Positions 23,094-32,326 are shown, numbered from the stretch's first letter. The stretch: DNA of 64,000 nt from an uncultured Idiomarina sp. (GCA_946885915.1 CAMPHF010000004.1:1-64000), one strand, 5' to 3'. Notes: generated from the letters alone by a model not told the origin. Numbers and translations: made by a program.

Positions 23094-23633
23094 ATGTCAG
23101 AAGTTTTTGCTATTGATCGATGTTTGCAGCGAGTAGCCCTTGGTGATCGCAGCGCGTTCGAGCAACTTTACCGGCAAACGGCGGCTAAGTTATATGGTGT
23201 TAGTTATACCATTTTACGGCGTCAAGATTTGGCCGAAGAAGCGTTGCAAGATGCCTATGTAAAAGTGTGGCATCGCGCTGGAGAATATGCGCCAGATAAA
23301 GGCTCAGTGATGAGTTGGTTGATCAGTATTGTGCGTTACCGGGCGATTGATTTGTTGCGTAAGAAAGCGAATCAGGAATTGCATGACGACGATATGGATA
23401 GTTTCAGCCGCGACGACCATACCGAGGAGCTCATTGACCGGGCCATTAGTGAAAAAAAGCTTAATGAGTGCTTACATGAGCTACAGCCAAACACTCGTCA
23501 ATGTATTCAACTGGCGTTTATTTTTGGCTTATCTCACCAAGAGGTTAGTGAGCACGTAAAAGAGGCTCTGGGTACCGTAAAAAGTTGGATTCGGCGCGGT
23601 ATGGAAAGCTTAAAGGGGTGCTTGCAGCGATGA
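23094..23633 (+). CDS. ECF-family RNA polymerase sigma factor
   Basis: This 179-residue protein contains only sigma regions 2 and 4, the group IV (ECF) architecture. Region 2 is seen in AEEALQDAYVKVWHRAGEYAP and WLISIVRYRAIDLLRKK. Region 4 is the helix-turn-helix in RQCIQLAFIFGLSHQEVSEHVKEALGTVKSWIRRGMESL. The next gene starts in an ATGA overlap and encodes a membrane anti-sigma factor, so activity is controlled by release from the membrane. A GCATC-N17-CG pattern upstream suggests self-activation. Confidence 0.96.
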   Translation: MSEVFAIDRCLQRVALGDRSAFEQLYRQTAAKLYGVSYTILRRQDLAEEALQDAYVKVWHRAGEYAPDKGSVMSWLISIVRYRAIDLLRKKANQELHDDDMDSFSRDDHTEELIDRAISEKKLNECLHELQPNTRQCIQLAFIFGLSHQEVSEHVKEALGTVKSWIRRGMESLKGCLQR

Positions 23634-24310
23634 ATTACGAAGCAACTGAATTACAGCACCAACTGGCTGCTCGCTATGTGATTGGAAGTATGCGTGGTCA
23701 AGCTCGCGCGCGGTTTAAGCGACTCCTCATGGAATTTCCGAAGTTACGCAGCGAAGTCGTATTTTGGGAGCAACACTTATCGACGTTGGTGGAGGTGATC
23801 CCGGCGCGAACTCCAGATGCCGTGGTGCTGAAGCGTATTTACCAACGCTTAGGTTGGCAAACCGAAGCGAAACCTAGTTGGTGGCAGCGCTGGGTTGGTT
23901 TTGGTGCAGCAACGGCGGTGTTATTGGTGATGTTGGTGGCAGGTAATATTTATCTTGAATCACCAACAGCGCCAGTGGGTGCTAACCGTATTGCCGTTAT
24001 TCAAGGTAGTGACGCGCGAACTTTATGGCTGGTTGAGCAACAACAACGGCGGTTAGCGGTGAAGGTTGTCGGTCAGGTAGAGCTACTCAGCAATGAGGAT
24101 TATCAGCTGTGGATGTTGCCGACGAATGGTAACCCGCCAATTTCGCTTGGTCTATTACCTCAACAAGGTGCGGTTGTGCTCGAACTGGCAGCCAATATTG
24201 CGCTTGATGATATTGCTGCTCTTGCCGTTAGCCGTGAGCCGGCGGGCGGTTCACCAATAGACGTACCAACTGGGCCGGTTCTTTATACGACAGATTTAGT
24301 TTTATTGTAA
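23630..24310 (+). CDS. Membrane anti-sigma factor, RskA-like
   Basis: This protein should hold the preceding ECF sigma factor inactive. It has 226 residues: an N-terminal cytoplasmic domain (about 1-85, LQHQLAARYVIGSMRGQARARF), one transmembrane helix (about residues 92-112, GAATAVLLVMLVAGNIYL) and a periplasmic RskA-type C-terminal domain with the DYQLWMLPTNGNPP segment. I start at the ATG that overlaps the sigma stop codon (ATGA), because the longer frame merely reads through the sigma gene. I see no HxxxCxxC zinc motif, so thiol sensing by this domain is unlikely. Confidence 0.92.
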   Translation: MNYEATELQHQLAARYVIGSMRGQARARFKRLLMEFPKLRSEVVFWEQHLSTLVEVIPARTPDAVVLKRIYQRLGWQTEAKPSWWQRWVGFGAATAVLLVMLVAGNIYLESPTAPVGANRIAVIQGSDARTLWLVEQQQRRLAVKVVGQVELLSNEDYQLWMLPTNGNPPISLGLLPQQGAVVLELAANIALDDIAALAVSREPAGGSPIDVPTGPVLYTTDLVLL

Positions 24311-24317
24311 AAAATTT

Positions 24318-24346
24318 GCATCTAACAGGCACTCTCAATCGTTGCT
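24318..24346 (+). promoter_or_regulatory. Candidate ECF-sigma promoter upstream of the DUF4331 operon
   Basis: GCATC at 24318-24322 is followed after exactly 17 bases by CG at 24340-24341. This is the same pattern and spacing as upstream of the sigma gene, and the bases after GCATC are alike as well (YAAY). It lies about 70 bases before the DUF4331 start, so it could drive the secreted gene set. Confidence 0.5.
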
Positions 24347-24411
24347 TGGGTAGTTCTCGCTTTTAACAAGCAGTGCTAGCAAACAACAAGCAACCATTGA
24401 GAGGTTATGCC

Positions 24412-25998
24412 ATGAACAAGCAAACAGTGCTATCGGTCGCTATTTCCAGCGCCATTTTTACCGCCCTTGCGGCCTCCACCGCATTCGCCTCGAGTCATCG
24501 TGAAGCGCCTAATATTGCACGCTTTCCCACCTTAGATTCGACCGATTTTTATATTTTTAACAGTTATGAACCGGGACGCGAAGACTACGTCACCTTAATT
24601 GCTAATTATATTCCCCTACAAGACGGCTACGGCGGTCCAAATTACTTTGCGATGGATCCAGCAGCCGTTTATTCGCTGCACATTGATTCAGATGGTGACG
24701 CGATTGAGGATTTAACCTTTGAATTCCGCTTCAATAACGAGCTTCCTAATGGCGGCGTAAAGCTTCCGGTCGGCCCTGATGGTGTTGAAGTGAGCGTACC
24801 CTTGAAGCACGTGGGGCCTATTTCTGCAACTGACCAATCAGCTTTAAACTTCTCAGAAACATACCAGCTAACGTTGGTTGAAGGTTCGCAACGCACCGGT
24901 TCACGCAACACCGTAATGGGCGCCAATGGCGAAACTGAATTTGTGAAGCCTTATGCCTATGTCGGTGAAAAGACTTTCGGTAGCGCAGCCGACTATCAGG
25001 CTTATGCGAACCAGTACGTATACGACATTTCGCTGCCTAACTGCGCCGCGCCGGGTCGTGTGTTTGTGGGTCAGCGTAAAGACCCATTTGTGGTAAACCT
25101 GGGTGAAACCTTCGACTTAGTAAACTATGTACCTGTTGAGGGCGATAGCAGGGCTGGTGCCGGCGATGGTGGTGGCTTTCCCGGTGGTATCACCCAAGCG
25201 ACTGAGAATGACGACTTACGCGATAAAAACGTGAATGCGATTGCGATTGAGGTGCCAAAGTCTTGTATTACTGGTGACGGCAACGGCGTGGTTGGCGCAT
25301 GGACGACTGCAAGCCTACCTCAAGCGCGTATTTTAAACCCGAATCCAACTCTTGCGAAGCCAGAAGTGAATGGTGGTGCACTGGTACAAGTTTCACGACT
25401 TGGCTCACCATTAGTGAACGAGTTGGTGATTGGCATAGATGACAAAGATAAGTTTTCTGAGTCGCACCCAGCGGATGATGGTCAATTTGCCACTTATGTT
25501 ACGAACCCAACATTACCGGTAATTTTGGATTTATTGTTCCGTGATGCGGTAAATACGACGTTAAGCACTGATTTTGCAACGATTGCGCCTACTAATTATC
25601 CGCGTAACGATTTGGTGGCTGCGTTCTTAACCGGGTTTGCTGGGGTGAATCAGCAAGCAACGGTCACGCCGTCTGAAATGTTGCGTTTGAATACGGCAAT
25701 TCCAGCTACACCAGCTGACATGCAATCAAACTTTGGCGTAGCAGGTAACGATCTGGCCGGTTTCCCCAATGGTCGTCGCCCCGGTGATGATGTGGTGGAT
25801 ATTGCGCTGCGCGTCGTGATGGGGGCTTTGTGCCACGATATTCCGGTGGATGGTGAGCCAACCAACCTAGGTTTGTGCACGCCAGCAGACGCGAATGTCG
25901 GCACCGCACCCTTTACCGATGGTGCGCCCCTTGATGCCAGCTTTGTTGACGCCAGCTTTCCTTACTTAACCACGCCGTTGGCTGGTTCACCACAGTAA
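24412..25998 (+). CDS. Secreted DUF4331-family protein
   Basis: A 528-residue exported protein. Residues 1-25 form a signal peptide ending AFA, and the mature chain opens SSHREAPNIARFPTLDSTDF, the SHREAP hallmark of DUF4331. The domain continues through VTLIANYIPLQDGYGGPNYF and ends near the C terminus in a Gly/Pro/Asp-rich part (NGRRPGDDVVDIALRV). The early His and the many Asp residues could bind metal, but no catalytic motif is evident. I start at ATG 24412, with GAGAGG upstream. It lies 101 bases after the anti-sigma gene, behind a candidate ECF promoter, and heads a four-gene run. Function unknown. Confidence 0.9.
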   Translation: MNKQTVLSVAISSAIFTALAASTAFASSHREAPNIARFPTLDSTDFYIFNSYEPGREDYVTLIANYIPLQDGYGGPNYFAMDPAAVYSLHIDSDGDAIEDLTFEFRFNNELPNGGVKLPVGPDGVEVSVPLKHVGPISATDQSALNFSETYQLTLVEGSQRTGSRNTVMGANGETEFVKPYAYVGEKTFGSAADYQAYANQYVYDISLPNCAAPGRVFVGQRKDPFVVNLGETFDLVNYVPVEGDSRAGAGDGGGFPGGITQATENDDLRDKNVNAIAIEVPKSCITGDGNGVVGAWTTASLPQARILNPNPTLAKPEVNGGALVQVSRLGSPLVNELVIGIDDKDKFSESHPADDGQFATYVTNPTLPVILDLLFRDAVNTTLSTDFATIAPTNYPRNDLVAAFLTGFAGVNQQATVTPSEMLRLNTAIPATPADMQSNFGVAGNDLAGFPNGRRPGDDVVDIALRVVMGALCHDIPVDGEPTNLGLCTPADANVGTAPFTDGAPLDASFVDASFPYLTTPLAGSPQ

Positions 25999-26010
25999 TT
26001 GGAGGTTGCT

Positions 26011-26526
26011 ATGAAGCCGTTTAACAAAGTAACGATAACCGTACTCATGGCGCTAAGTTTAAGCGCTTGTGTGTGGGATGACGACGAAGTGGAAGTGGTG
26101 AACACGGCTCCTGAGGCCGTTGGTGAGATGTTAACCACCACCACCGATACACCGCTTGAGGGGATGCTTAGCGCTTCCGATGCGCAGCAGGATCCACTTA
26201 CCTTTAGCGTTGCGGTTGCACCAACGGCGGGTGAACTCATGCTCAATGCCGATGGCGATTTTGTGTATGTTCCTGCTGCAGAATTCGTGGGCAGCGATAG
26301 TTTTGAGTTCAGCGTTAGCGACGGTCGGTTAACAGATACCGGCGTGGTTATTATCGATGTCGAGACGTTAACGGTATCGGTGAGTGCCATTGTTCGCGAT
26401 AGCTTTACCCAAGCAGTCACAGCCGAGCCGTTGGCCGTGAATGGGCGCGAATTTAATGCGGATGTCACCGATACCGCAGAATTCGACGATTTAGTCGCGG
26501 CTGGCGAGGTGGGGAACAATGAGTAG
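26011..26526 (+). CDS. Lipoprotein with one cadherin/Ig-like domain
   Basis: The 171-residue protein has a lipoprotein signal peptide with lipobox LSAC (Cys about residue 22). It then has an acidic linker (DDDEVEVV) and one Big/cadherin-like repeat (PLTFSVAVAPTAGEL, then DGDFVYVPAAEFVGSDSFEF and VSDG), a calcium-type adhesion module. The last 50 residues are unassigned. Asp follows the lipobox cysteine after Val and Trp, not directly, so outer-membrane retention is likely. The ATG has a strong GGAGG upstream. It lies 12 bases after the DUF4331 gene and overlaps the next gene by 8 bases. Confidence 0.85.
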   Translation: MKPFNKVTITVLMALSLSACVWDDDEVEVVNTAPEAVGEMLTTTTDTPLEGMLSASDAQQDPLTFSVAVAPTAGELMLNADGDFVYVPAAEFVGSDSFEFSVSDGRLTDTGVVIIDVETLTVSVSAIVRDSFTQAVTAEPLAVNGREFNADVTDTAEFDDLVAAGEVGNNE

Positions 26527-27541
26527 CGTTTGGCGTCGTTTTACCATAGCACTATGGTTAACAGGAACGGCGCTATGGTTGACAGGGGCGGCGCTGGCTG
26601 CCCCTGCAATCAGTGCTGCGCCTGCGCTGCCCACGGCGAGTCATTATGCGGAACTAGTTCGCGCAGGCAAAGCTGCCGCGCAGCATGAGTTGCATGAAGA
26701 TGCTGCAGCATTATGGCAGACCGCAGCGCCTCAACTATCTCAGTTAAGCTTAAGTGAGCGCGCACAGTGGTGGTTAGCCCGCGCCGATTTACTGCAATTT
26801 CAACATCAGTTTGAGGCTGCTCTGGACGCGCTCCAGCAGGTTCAAGAAACCGACACATTCGCAACTAGTCGAGCTTTAATGGCTGCTCGTATTCATCTTG
26901 CTCAGGACAACCTAACGGCTGCGCAAAACGAGTGCCGCGCGCTCTTTGGTCAGGCGCAGAGCGATGTGGTTGCCACCTGTTTGTTAGAGGTACAAGGGCG
27001 GTCTGGTAAGGTGGCAGAAAGTTACCAAGCCTTAGCCAAAATTGCGGCCCGTAATCGCGAGGATTTGTCTGACATTGGTATTTGGCGCCGGGAGATATTG
27101 GCCGAGTTCGCCGCAAGTTTAGGACGTTATGATGAAGCGCTAAGTTGGTTAAGTTTCGCCCCGCTTTCGCAACAGTCCGAAGCGATTCAAAAACAACGTT
27201 TAAGTTTTTTAATACCGGCTGGTAAAGCTGAGCAAGTATTGGCATTGATGGGCCAGTGTCCAGCCCCTGCTGTGGTATTAAGCGACAGCATACTAGTGCG
27301 GATCGCGCATGCTGAGGCGGTGCTAAATCAACGTCAGTGTTGGCGACAGTTAGTGGCCGAGCGAATGCGGATTAGAGTCTTACGCGACGATGAGGTACAT
27401 GCGGCTGATGTGGCCTACTACTTTGTGCATGTTAATCCCCAGCAAGCACTCGCGAAGCGTTGGGCTGAGCGTAACTTAACGATTGCACAAGAACCAGCCG
27501 ATAAGGCACTTTTACGAGCAGCGATGGAGCTGAGCCAATGA
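26519..27541 (+). CDS. Periplasmic tetratricopeptide-type repeat protein
   Basis: A 340-residue exported protein. The signal peptide contains a tandem seven-residue duplication, ALWLTGT followed by ALWLTGA. The rest is all alpha, with paired helices such as AALDALQQVQETDTFATSRALMAARIHLAQ and a Leu/Ala-rich rhythm typical of degenerate TPRs (these stretches run across about residues 75-330). It probably acts as a scaffold for partners in the same gene set. Its start overlaps the lipoprotein gene and its end overlaps the next gene by 4 bases (ATGA), so all are translationally coupled. Confidence 0.8.
   Translation: MSSVWRRFTIALWLTGTALWLTGAALAAPAISAAPALPTASHYAELVRAGKAAAQHELHEDAAALWQTAAPQLSQLSLSERAQWWLARADLLQFQHQFEAALDALQQVQETDTFATSRALMAARIHLAQDNLTAAQNECRALFGQAQSDVVATCLLEVQGRSGKVAESYQALAKIAARNREDLSDIGIWRREILAEFAASLGRYDEALSWLSFAPLSQQSEAIQKQRLSFLIPAGKAEQVLALMGQCPAPAVVLSDSILVRIAHAEAVLNQRQCWRQLVAERMRIRVLRDDEVHAADVAYYFVHVNPQQALAKRWAERNLTIAQEPADKALLRAAMELSQ
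26549..26590 (+). repeat. 21-bp tandem duplication in a signal-peptide region
   Basis: Two adjacent 21-base units (26549-26569 and 26570-26590) differ at four positions, all A in the first and G in the second. Each encodes ALWLTG plus one residue, and a partial third unit follows. This looks like a recent in-frame duplication in the hydrophobic core of the signal peptide. Confidence 0.8.
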
Positions 27542-28035
27542 GTAAGCGCAAAATTTTGAGCGGATTATTGTTGTGTGTATTGGCGCTTGCGCCTTTTAGT
27601 TTCAGATTAAGTGCACACCAGTTTAGTACCAGTTATCTACAGGTCGATAGGGGTGCGGAAGAGAACGTCGTAGCTTGGCAATGGCGGCTCGTGAATCATG
27701 ATCTGGAAGCATTATTTCCAGCATTAGATTTTACCACCGAGGGTAAATTAACGCCGGCAAGCGAGGTCGCAATCATCAAGCAGTTGCAGGGTTACTTACA
27801 AGTTAGTGGTTGTCAGTTAGCGCCACGCTTGGCGCTAACCAATGTGATTAGCTACTACGGGGGGCAGCCCCATTTAACCATGAGTGGTAGTTATGCATGT
27901 GAATCTGCGAGCGCACGTACCTTAATGGTGGCTGATGTGTTTAGCGCTATTAATCACCATAAAGTTATTGTGACCAATGCCCAGGGTACAGATGTTGGAG
28001 TGTTGAGTGAGACCAACAAACAGTTGAGCTTATGA
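27538..28035 (+). CDS. Exported protein resembling only the soluble N-terminal domain of HupE/UreJ-type proteins
   Basis: I do not firmly recognise this 165-residue protein. It has a signal peptide (residues about 1-26, ending SAHQ) and a mature beta-rich domain. The start AHQFSTSYLQVD and the end HKVIVTNAQGTDVGVLSETNKQL resemble the extracytoplasmic part that precedes the membrane domain in large HupE/UreJ-like proteins. Those normally continue into six or so transmembrane helices; here the gene stops and mnmE follows within 21 bases on the other strand. It may be a natural stand-alone domain or a truncated remnant. It is the last gene of the ECF-linked set. Confidence 0.7.
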   Translation: MSKRKILSGLLLCVLALAPFSFRLSAHQFSTSYLQVDRGAEENVVAWQWRLVNHDLEALFPALDFTTEGKLTPASEVAIIKQLQGYLQVSGCQLAPRLALTNVISYYGGQPHLTMSGSYACESASARTLMVADVFSAINHHKVIVTNAQGTDVGVLSETNKQLSL

Positions 28036-28055
28036 TGTTGTTGGCGGGCGGAACT

Positions 28056-29432
28056 TTACTTGCCGATACAGAAGCTGCCGAAAATCTTGCCGAGCAAATC
28101 ATCGGAGGTGAATTCTCCGGTGATTTCGTTTAAGTGCTGCTGTGTAATTCGCAGCTCTTCGGCAAGCAGCTCGCCGGCTAAGGCGTGTTCTAAGTGTTCC
28201 TGGCCCAGGAGCAAATGTTGTTTGGCTTTATCGAGTGCGTCCAAATGACGTCGGCGGGCCATAAAGTGGCCCTCACCGGTGGCCTGATAACCCACACAAT
28301 GTTTTAAGTGCTCGCGCAATAGCTCTACGCCATGCCCCGTTTTTGCGGAAAGATGTACCACAGGAATGCCGCTTACTTCATCAATGGCAATCGGCTCCGC
28401 GGTTAAGTCGGATTTATTGCGAATGACGGTAACGGGCAAGTGCTCAGGCAGCTGCTCAAAAAACTCTGGCCAGATATCCTCTGGATGGGTGGCTTGGGTG
28501 GTACTGGCGTCAACCATAAACAACACGCGGTCGGCGTTACGTATTTCATCCCAGGCGCGCTGAATGCCGATTTGCTCGACTTCATCTGGGCTTTCACGCA
28601 ATCCAGCGGTATCAATGATATGCAGCGGCATACCATCAATTTGTATGTGCTCACGCAGCACGTCGCGAGTGGTACCGGCAATGGCCGTCACAATCGCTGA
28701 CTCACGACCCGCTAAAGCATTTAGTAAGCTGGATTTACCGGCATTCGGACGTCCCGCAATCACTACTCGCATCCCTTCACGGAGCAACGCGCCCTGGCGT
28801 GCTTCAGCTTGAATGCTGTGCAGTTGATCAATAATGGCATCTAAATCACCGGCCACCTTGCCATCGCTCAGAAAGTCTATTTCTTCCTCAGGAAAATCAA
28901 TCGCGGCTTCAACGTACATGCGCAAATGAATCACGCCATCAACGAGTTGGTCGATACGATGGGAAAATTCACCTTTCAAACTTTGTAACGCCGCTTTGGC
29001 CGCTTGCTCGGAGGTGGTTTCGATTAAATCGGCAATAGCTTCGGCTTGGGTAAGGTCAAGCTTATCGTTTAAGAACGCTCGCTCGCTAAACTCACCTGGG
29101 CGGGCCGGACGGACATCGGGGAAATCCAATATAGCGCGTACAATCATATCGATAAGCACTGGGCCGCCGTGCCCTTGTAGCTCAAGGACGTCTTCGCCGG
29201 TGAACGAGTTTGGGCCAGGAAAATAGAGTGCTATGCCTTCGTCGAGTAATTCGCCGTGGAGGTCTTTAAAAGGTAAGTATTCGGCTTTACGAGGTGCGGG
29301 ACAATGGCCCAGAACAGCTTCAGCAACCGCTGCTGCTGCCGGACCGCTTACCCGAACAATGCCAACGCCACCGCGACCGGGCGGCGTGGCTTGGGCAACA
29401 ATAGTGTCTTGTGCGAAGTGCTCATCCAGCAT
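28056..29432 (-). CDS. mnmE: tRNA modification GTPase MnmE
   Basis: MnmE is the GTPase partner of MnmG (also in this window) in wobble uridine modification. The N-terminal formyl-THF-binding domain starts [22 protein letters not shown]. The inserted G domain has [14 protein letters not shown] (near residue 225), DTAGLRE and NKSD, and the protein ends with the catalytic CIGK. Length is 458 residues. It is separated from yidC by 17 bases in the classic rpmH-rnpA-yidD-yidC-mnmE order. Confidence 0.98.
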   Translation of the reverse strand: MLDEHFAQDTIVAQATPPGRGGVGIVRVSGPAAAAVAEAVLGHCPAPRKAEYLPFKDLHGELLDEGIALYFPGPNSFTGEDVLELQGHGGPVLIDMIVRAILDFPDVRPARPGEFSERAFLNDKLDLTQAEAIADLIETTSEQAAKAALQSLKGEFSHRIDQLVDGVIHLRMYVEAAIDFPEEEIDFLSDGKVAGDLDAIIDQLHSIQAEARQGALLREGMRVVIAGRPNAGKSSLLNALAGRESAIVTAIAGTTRDVLREHIQIDGMPLHIIDTAGLRESPDEVEQIGIQRAWDEIRNADRVLFMVDASTTQATHPEDIWPEFFEQLPEHLPVTVIRNKSDLTAEPIAIDEVSGIPVVHLSAKTGHGVELLREHLKHCVGYQATGEGHFMARRRHLDALDKAKQHLLLGQEHLEHALAGELLAEELRITQQHLNEITGEFTSDDLLGKIFGSFCIGK

Positions 29433-29449
29433 GTTGTTGCCCGTGTGGG

Positions 29450-31132
29450 TTACGCTTTTTTACGCGTCATTAAACCTTGTTTTTCCAAGCCGCGATAAAT
29501 GATCAGCATTTGGATAATGGTGATGACGTTACTCACCAACCAGTAAAGCACAAGGCCTGACGGGAACCATAGGAAGAATACGGTAAAGATGAGCGGCATA
29601 AACTGAAGTAGTTTTTGCTGCATAGGGTCGGTCGCCGGTGAAGGCTGCAACTTCTGCATGAACCACATACTCGCGCCCATTAACAACGGCAAAATGTAGT
29701 ACGGGTCTTTCGCTGATAAGTCTTCAATCCACAGGAATAATGGCGCATGACGCAGCTCAACGCTTTCCAATAGCACCCAGTACAGCGCAAGGAAAATCGG
29801 TAACTGCAGCAACATGGGGAAACAACCGCCAAGTGGATTGACCTTTTCCTCTTTGTACAGCTTCATCATGGCTTGCGACATTTTCTGACGATCGCTACCG
29901 TGACGCTCACGCAATGCCATCATTTTCGGCTGGATCAACCGCATTTTGGCCATCGACACATATTGTGCCTTGGTGAGTGGGTATAGAATGGCCTTAATCA
30001 CTACGGTGGTACCAATAATGGCCAAGCCCCAGTTAATTAAGAAGCTTTGCATGAATTGCAGCAGCTTAAAGATAGGTTGGGCTAGCCACCAGAGGAAGCC
30101 ATAGTCGACGGTGAGATCTAGGTTCTCCGCCACTTGCGCCATCGCATCTTGGTCTTTCGGGCCAACAAATAAGGTGCTTTCAATGGTGCCTGTGGTACCT
30201 GGCGCGATATCCACAGCAGGGTACATCATTCCCATGATCGCGTGGTTGCTGGCGGTTACATTCGAAAATAAGGTGCTGCGCTCAACGCCGGTTGGTATCC
30301 AGGCACTGGCAAAATAGTGCTCAAGCATTGCGACCCAGCCAGTGCTGGTTTGGCGGCTCAAACGTTGGTCTTTCATGTCGTCGAAAGCATATTTTTCGTA
30401 ACGATCTTCATCCCATGAATAAGCACCACCACTGTAGGTGGGCATCATCATGTTGCCAGAACCTTCGCTAATGACTTGCTTCAACTGACCATAGTACTGA
30501 ACGCGTTGGGTCTCGTCAGTTTTGTTGGTAATGTCGTAGCGCACTGAAATCGCGTAGCTGCCTTTATTGAAGATAAAGGTTTTGCGGATTTCGCTACCGT
30601 CTTCACGAGTGAGCGTAAGGGGAACCACAACGCTGTCATCGGTTAACTGGTAGTTAGATTGTTCCACGCGGAACAATGGGCGGCCACTGGCTGAGTCGGT
30701 GCCGTTGGCGCCAACTAATCCTGACTGCGCAACGTAAAGTTGGCTCGGATTGTTGTGTAACAGTTCAAACGCATTGTTGGAGTCGAGAGTTGCGTTGTAC
30801 TGCACCAACTTGGCATTCACCACATCGCCACCGCGCGGGTCGATGAGTACATCCAGTACGTCGGTCGTGACGCGCACGAGTTGGGCCTGAGGGGCCGCGC
30901 TGGTGGCGCTTACAATGCTACCGTCTTCAGTTGCACTTGGCACCGCATCGTTGCTGGTTGCCGCTAACTCACTATTTGCATCGGGTACACTAAAGCTGTC
31001 GCTATTAGCGCTGGTACTGGTGGTTGATGCTGGCTGGACTGGGCGTGGAGCCGTTTCCACTAACCAAGTTTGGTAGAGGAAAAAAGTGACGACCAAGAAC
31101 GCGATAAACAATATGGTACGTGGCGAATTCAT
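29450..31132 (-). CDS. yidC: Membrane protein insertase YidC
   Basis: YidC inserts membrane proteins alone or with SecYEG. The 560-residue protein has the Gram-negative layout: an N-terminal transmembrane anchor (residues 5-24), a disordered Ser/Thr-rich linker, a large periplasmic beta domain, and a C-terminal five-helix core that contains the conserved [19 protein letters not shown] loop. A short basic tail (RKKA) ends the protein. It starts 2 bases after yidD ends. Confidence 0.98.
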   Translation of the reverse strand: MNSPRTILFIAFLVVTFFLYQTWLVETAPRPVQPASTTSTSANSDSFSVPDANSELAATSNDAVPSATEDGSIVSATSAAPQAQLVRVTTDVLDVLIDPRGGDVVNAKLVQYNATLDSNNAFELLHNNPSQLYVAQSGLVGANGTDSASGRPLFRVEQSNYQLTDDSVVVPLTLTREDGSEIRKTFIFNKGSYAISVRYDITNKTDETQRVQYYGQLKQVISEGSGNMMMPTYSGGAYSWDEDRYEKYAFDDMKDQRLSRQTSTGWVAMLEHYFASAWIPTGVERSTLFSNVTASNHAIMGMMYPAVDIAPGTTGTIESTLFVGPKDQDAMAQVAENLDLTVDYGFLWWLAQPIFKLLQFMQSFLINWGLAIIGTTVVIKAILYPLTKAQYVSMAKMRLIQPKMMALRERHGSDRQKMSQAMMKLYKEEKVNPLGGCFPMLLQLPIFLALYWVLLESVELRHAPLFLWIEDLSAKDPYYILPLLMGASMWFMQKLQPSPATDPMQQKLLQFMPLIFTVFFLWFPSGLVLYWLVSNVITIIQMLIIYRGLEKQGLMTRKKA

Positions 31133-31134
31133 AG

Positions 31135-31398
31135 CTACTTCGTCTCTGTTGTTTGCGTTGATGCTTTGTCAGGGACCGGATCAAACCCGCCAGGATGGCC
31201 CGGATGACACTTCACAATTCGTTTGGCTGCTAGCCATAAGCCCCGCAGCATACCATGAATTTGGATGGCTTCGATGGCATATTGCGAGCAAGTTGGCGAA
31301 AAACGACAGCGCGGCCCAATTAATGGGCTGATTCCGATTTGATAGAGGCGGATGAGGCCAATTGGAATTGCTTGCAGCGCTTTGCGATAGTTCGCCAT
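31135..31398 (-). CDS. yidD: Membrane protein insertion efficiency factor YidD
   Basis: YidD is a small amphipathic protein that helps YidC-dependent insertion. Its 87 residues include the signature [27 protein letters not shown] split over residues 14-41, and [14 protein letters not shown]. The three conserved cysteines are present. The start lies inside rnpA, giving a 79-base overlap between two different frames. The conserved core begins near residue 14, so the start cannot be much later. Confidence 0.95.
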   Translation of the reverse strand: MANYRKALQAIPIGLIRLYQIGISPLIGPRCRFSPTCSQYAIEAIQIHGMLRGLWLAAKRIVKCHPGHPGGFDPVPDKASTQTTETK

Positions 31399-31724
31399 AA
31401 GTAATCTAATCGTTCCTGCAGCTGAGTTGCGTCTAGCGCCGTTATTCCCGGTTTTGCGATCACGATAATGTCAAAACTAGGCAATCGGTGCTGTGTAAGT
31501 CGAAACGTTTCACGTATTTTACGTTTAATTCGGTTTCGATCGACCGCTTTCTTTGCACGCTTTTTACTTATAGTGACACCCACGCGTGCGTGTCCCAAGC
31601 TATTTGGGGTAGCAAGCATGGTGAGTTCGGCGGTAACAGCTTTGACTGGCGGGTTGGCAAATACAGCCTGGAAGTCGGCGGGAGTTAACAGTCGTAACTC
31701 CCGCGTATAGGTGTGTTGCTTCAT
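31320..31724 (-). CDS. rnpA: Ribonuclease P protein component
   Basis: RnpA binds the RNase P RNA and helps mature the 5' ends of tRNAs. The 134-residue basic protein has the RNR signature [16 protein letters not shown] near residues 61-75 and the start [13 protein letters not shown] typical of the family. Its C-terminal tail runs through the first 79 bases of yidD. It follows rpmH with a 33-base gap; co-transcription with rpmH is the rule in bacteria. Confidence 0.97.
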   Translation of the reverse strand: MKQHTYTRELRLLTPADFQAVFANPPVKAVTAELTMLATPNSLGHARVGVTISKKRAKKAVDRNRIKRKIRETFRLTQHRLPSFDIIVIAKPGITALDATQLQERLDYLWRTIAKRCKQFQLASSASIKSESAH

Positions 31725-31757
31725 TCAGTGACCTGATGATTCACTGAATTTCACCCC

Positions 31758-31955
<198 letters not shown>

Positions 31956-32097
31956 TTACCCAAACAAAGCCTTAAATTGCACCGGCTGGCCACACGCTAG
32001 CTCGTGCTAAAAATTAAGAGCGCGGATAATACCGATAAAAAGGATCAAAGTCAACGCGAAAAGCTATCCACAGCGCAATGTGCTTGGCATCGTCATT

Positions 32098-32106
32098 TGT
32101 GGATAA
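32098..32106 (+). promoter_or_regulatory. DnaA box upstream of dnaA
   Basis: An exact TGTGGATAA, 221 bases before the dnaA start. Together with the inverted near-match CTATCCACA at 32064-32072, it is consistent with DnaA autorepression. Confidence 0.75.
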
Positions 32107-32215
32107 AGGCGCTACGACTGTGCTTTATGGCGCTTAGTTATAGATGTTGGCCTTGCTGCGTTTTGTGCACTATTTAGGAGAATAAATTGACCTTAACAAG
32201 TGCATATTTAACCCG

Positions 32216-32248
32216 AAAAAGTATAGCGGAAAGCCTTAAAAAGTATAG
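32216..32248 (+). repeat. 11-bp direct repeats upstream of dnaA
   Basis: AAAAAGTATAG occurs at 32216-32226 and again at 32238-32248, 22 bases apart, about two helical turns. The repeats are AT-rich and contain TATAG, so they could be alternative -10 elements, a binding site pair or unwinding units. Function not known. Confidence 0.6.
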
Positions 32249-32326
32249 AGATCGCGGTAACCTTCCAGTACAATCAAAACATCTGCAATTTTGGCTTTTC
32301 AACCATTGGAATCAGGGAGACCCAGT

